From positions 1 to 14,640 of the forward strand of contig JAEOUJ010000312.1 in assembly GCA_016839405.1 (NCBI GenBank): DNA of 14,640 bases. The letters are read 5' to 3'. Below, piece after piece: positions 14,244-14,640 of the stretch. The position numbers and the translations under genes are program-made. The stretch is from Candidatus Gerdarchaeota archaeon. GTDB taxonomy: Archaea > Asgardarchaeota > Heimdallarchaeia > JABLTI01. How positions within the stretch are numbered: position 1 is the stretch's first letter; each line of letters opens with the position of its first letter. The notes beneath the pieces are model-generated. The model was not told the origin of the DNA. It did not search any database and saw nothing but the letters and a program-made list of their open reading frames with translations.

Positions 14244-14264
14244 TTGATTCAAGAAGAATCAAAT
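14242..14264. repeat. Inverted repeat ATTTGATTC / GAATCAAAT
   Basis: Perfect 9-base arms around AAGAA, starting where the previous inverted repeat ends. It lies where transcription of the binding-protein gene would start or in its leader, so it may be an operator or an mRNA hairpin. Confidence 0.55.
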
Positions 14265-14308
14265 AACCCAAAATTTAGGTTCAGCCAAGAATTTTTGGTG
14301 ATTAATTT

Positions 14309-14640
14309 ATGAAAGTGAACAAAGTTAAATCAACTATTCTCCTTGGTGTTATAGTTAGTTTATTTGTCGCAAGTGCTATTGCAACACAGCCACGAGCAAG
14401 TGATGCGGTAGAACCATTCTTTACATTAGTCTTTAAGACAGTTGTAAGCGACCCATATCCTGACTATGGTGCATTCTTAAAACAACACTTAGGAAGAATT
14501 GGAATAAACGTTGATGTTGTTATTCAAGACTGGGGTGCATTCCTTGATACCCTATGAGTCTTCTGGGATTTCGACATTTGTTGTATTGGTTTCTCAGGCG
14601 GTGGAGTAGATCCATTCAGTTTACCAACTTCTGCTTTTAC
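14309..14640 (+). CDS. Secreted solute-binding protein (ABC, family 5-like), with in-frame TGA, 3'-truncated
   Basis: N-terminal part of what looks like an extracytoplasmic substrate-binding protein of a peptide-type ABC transporter (SBP family 5). Residues 1-26 form a signal peptide: basic MKVNKVK, a hydrophobic stretch ILLGVIVSLFVASAIA, then ATQPRASDA. The mature part has YPDYGAFLKQHLGRIGINVDV and QDWGAFLDTL, as in the region of these proteins where residues such as I-G-I-x-V are followed by a Trp/Asp segment. The frame meets TGA at 14555-14557 but continues open to the window end as VFWDFDICCIGFSGGGVDPF, which still looks like the family. The gene is thus broken, recoded, or affected by a sequencing error. 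ATG 14309 has GGTGAT six bases upstream. The inverted repeats ahead of it suggest regulation. Confidence 0.7.

Larger units (their letters stand above)
13944..14308. other. Gene-free intergenic region
   Basis: About 365 very AT-rich bases between the RNase P protein gene and the binding-protein gene. I see no tRNA, no credible open frame and no CRISPR. It holds three inverted repeats (listed separately), a possible TATA-like stretch near 14212-14220, and GGTGAT at 14297-14302, which is the ribosome site of the next gene. Confidence 0.6.

Noticed and set aside
14309..14557. A complete small secreted protein of 82 residues ending at the TGA
   Set aside because: The frame after the TGA still resembles the solute-binding protein family, so a broken or recoded longer gene explains it better.
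1..14640. CRISPR arrays, insertion sequences, tRNA genes, integration sites
   Set aside because: I looked on both strands and saw no regularly spaced repeats, transposase motifs, or tRNA-like sequence with T-loop and anticodon arm. Absence of tRNA genes should be confirmed with a covariance search.

Overview
The window reads as a stretch of an AT-rich archaeal chromosome. The signs are a class I lysyl-tRNA synthetase, an archaeal-type RNase P RNA, ribosomal protein L15e, homologues of archaeal/eukaryal RNase P proteins, Trm5 and Taw1 for wyosine synthesis, a GPN-loop GTPase, BRE/TATA-like promoters, and Shine-Dalgarno sites of the GGTGAT/GGAG type. The lineage cannot be fixed from this sequence alone. 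The AT-richness and gene set would suit an Asgard-type (Promethearchaeota) or similar uncultured archaeon, but that is a guess. Several genes appear to use GTG or TTG starts. TGA is a normal stop here (LysRS, the 401-codon gene, TraB).

Layout. 1-1373 (+): LysRS, cut by the left edge. 1400-2993 (-): a two-gene tRNA unit, splicing endonuclease EndA then Taw1. 3080-3736 (-): a DUF47/PhoU-like protein, divergent from 3950-6024 (+), an unrecognised helical-repeat protein overlapping a TraB-family gene. 6033-9143 (-): a run of a small basic protein, Trm5, a CinA-like protein and a GPN-loop GTPase. 9352-9606 (+): HypC. 9625-10161 (-): a CYTH-domain protein. 10254-10585 (+): RNase P RNA. 10591-11502 (-): two adjacent, clearly duplicated Nudix hydrolases. 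11677-13943 (+): ribosomal protein L15e, a COG1325 RNA-binding protein, and a single reading frame that appears to join the RNase P proteins Rpp30 and Pop5. 13944-14308: a gene-free stretch with several inverted repeats. 14309-14640 (+): the start of a secreted solute-binding protein, interrupted by an in-frame TGA and cut by the right edge.

Theme. Much of the window serves tRNA and RNA maturation: charging (LysRS), intron removal (EndA), G37 methylation (Trm5) and its conversion to 4-demethylwyosine (Taw1), 5' end processing (RNase P RNA plus the Rpp30-Pop5 fusion), and an exosome-associated type RNA-binding protein. The most notable observations are the Rpp30-Pop5 fusion, a protein with four spaced repeats that resemble AAA+ C-terminal lid helices but has no ATPase core, the TGA inside the binding-protein gene, and a small gene whose strong Shine-Dalgarno site has no standard start codon next to it.
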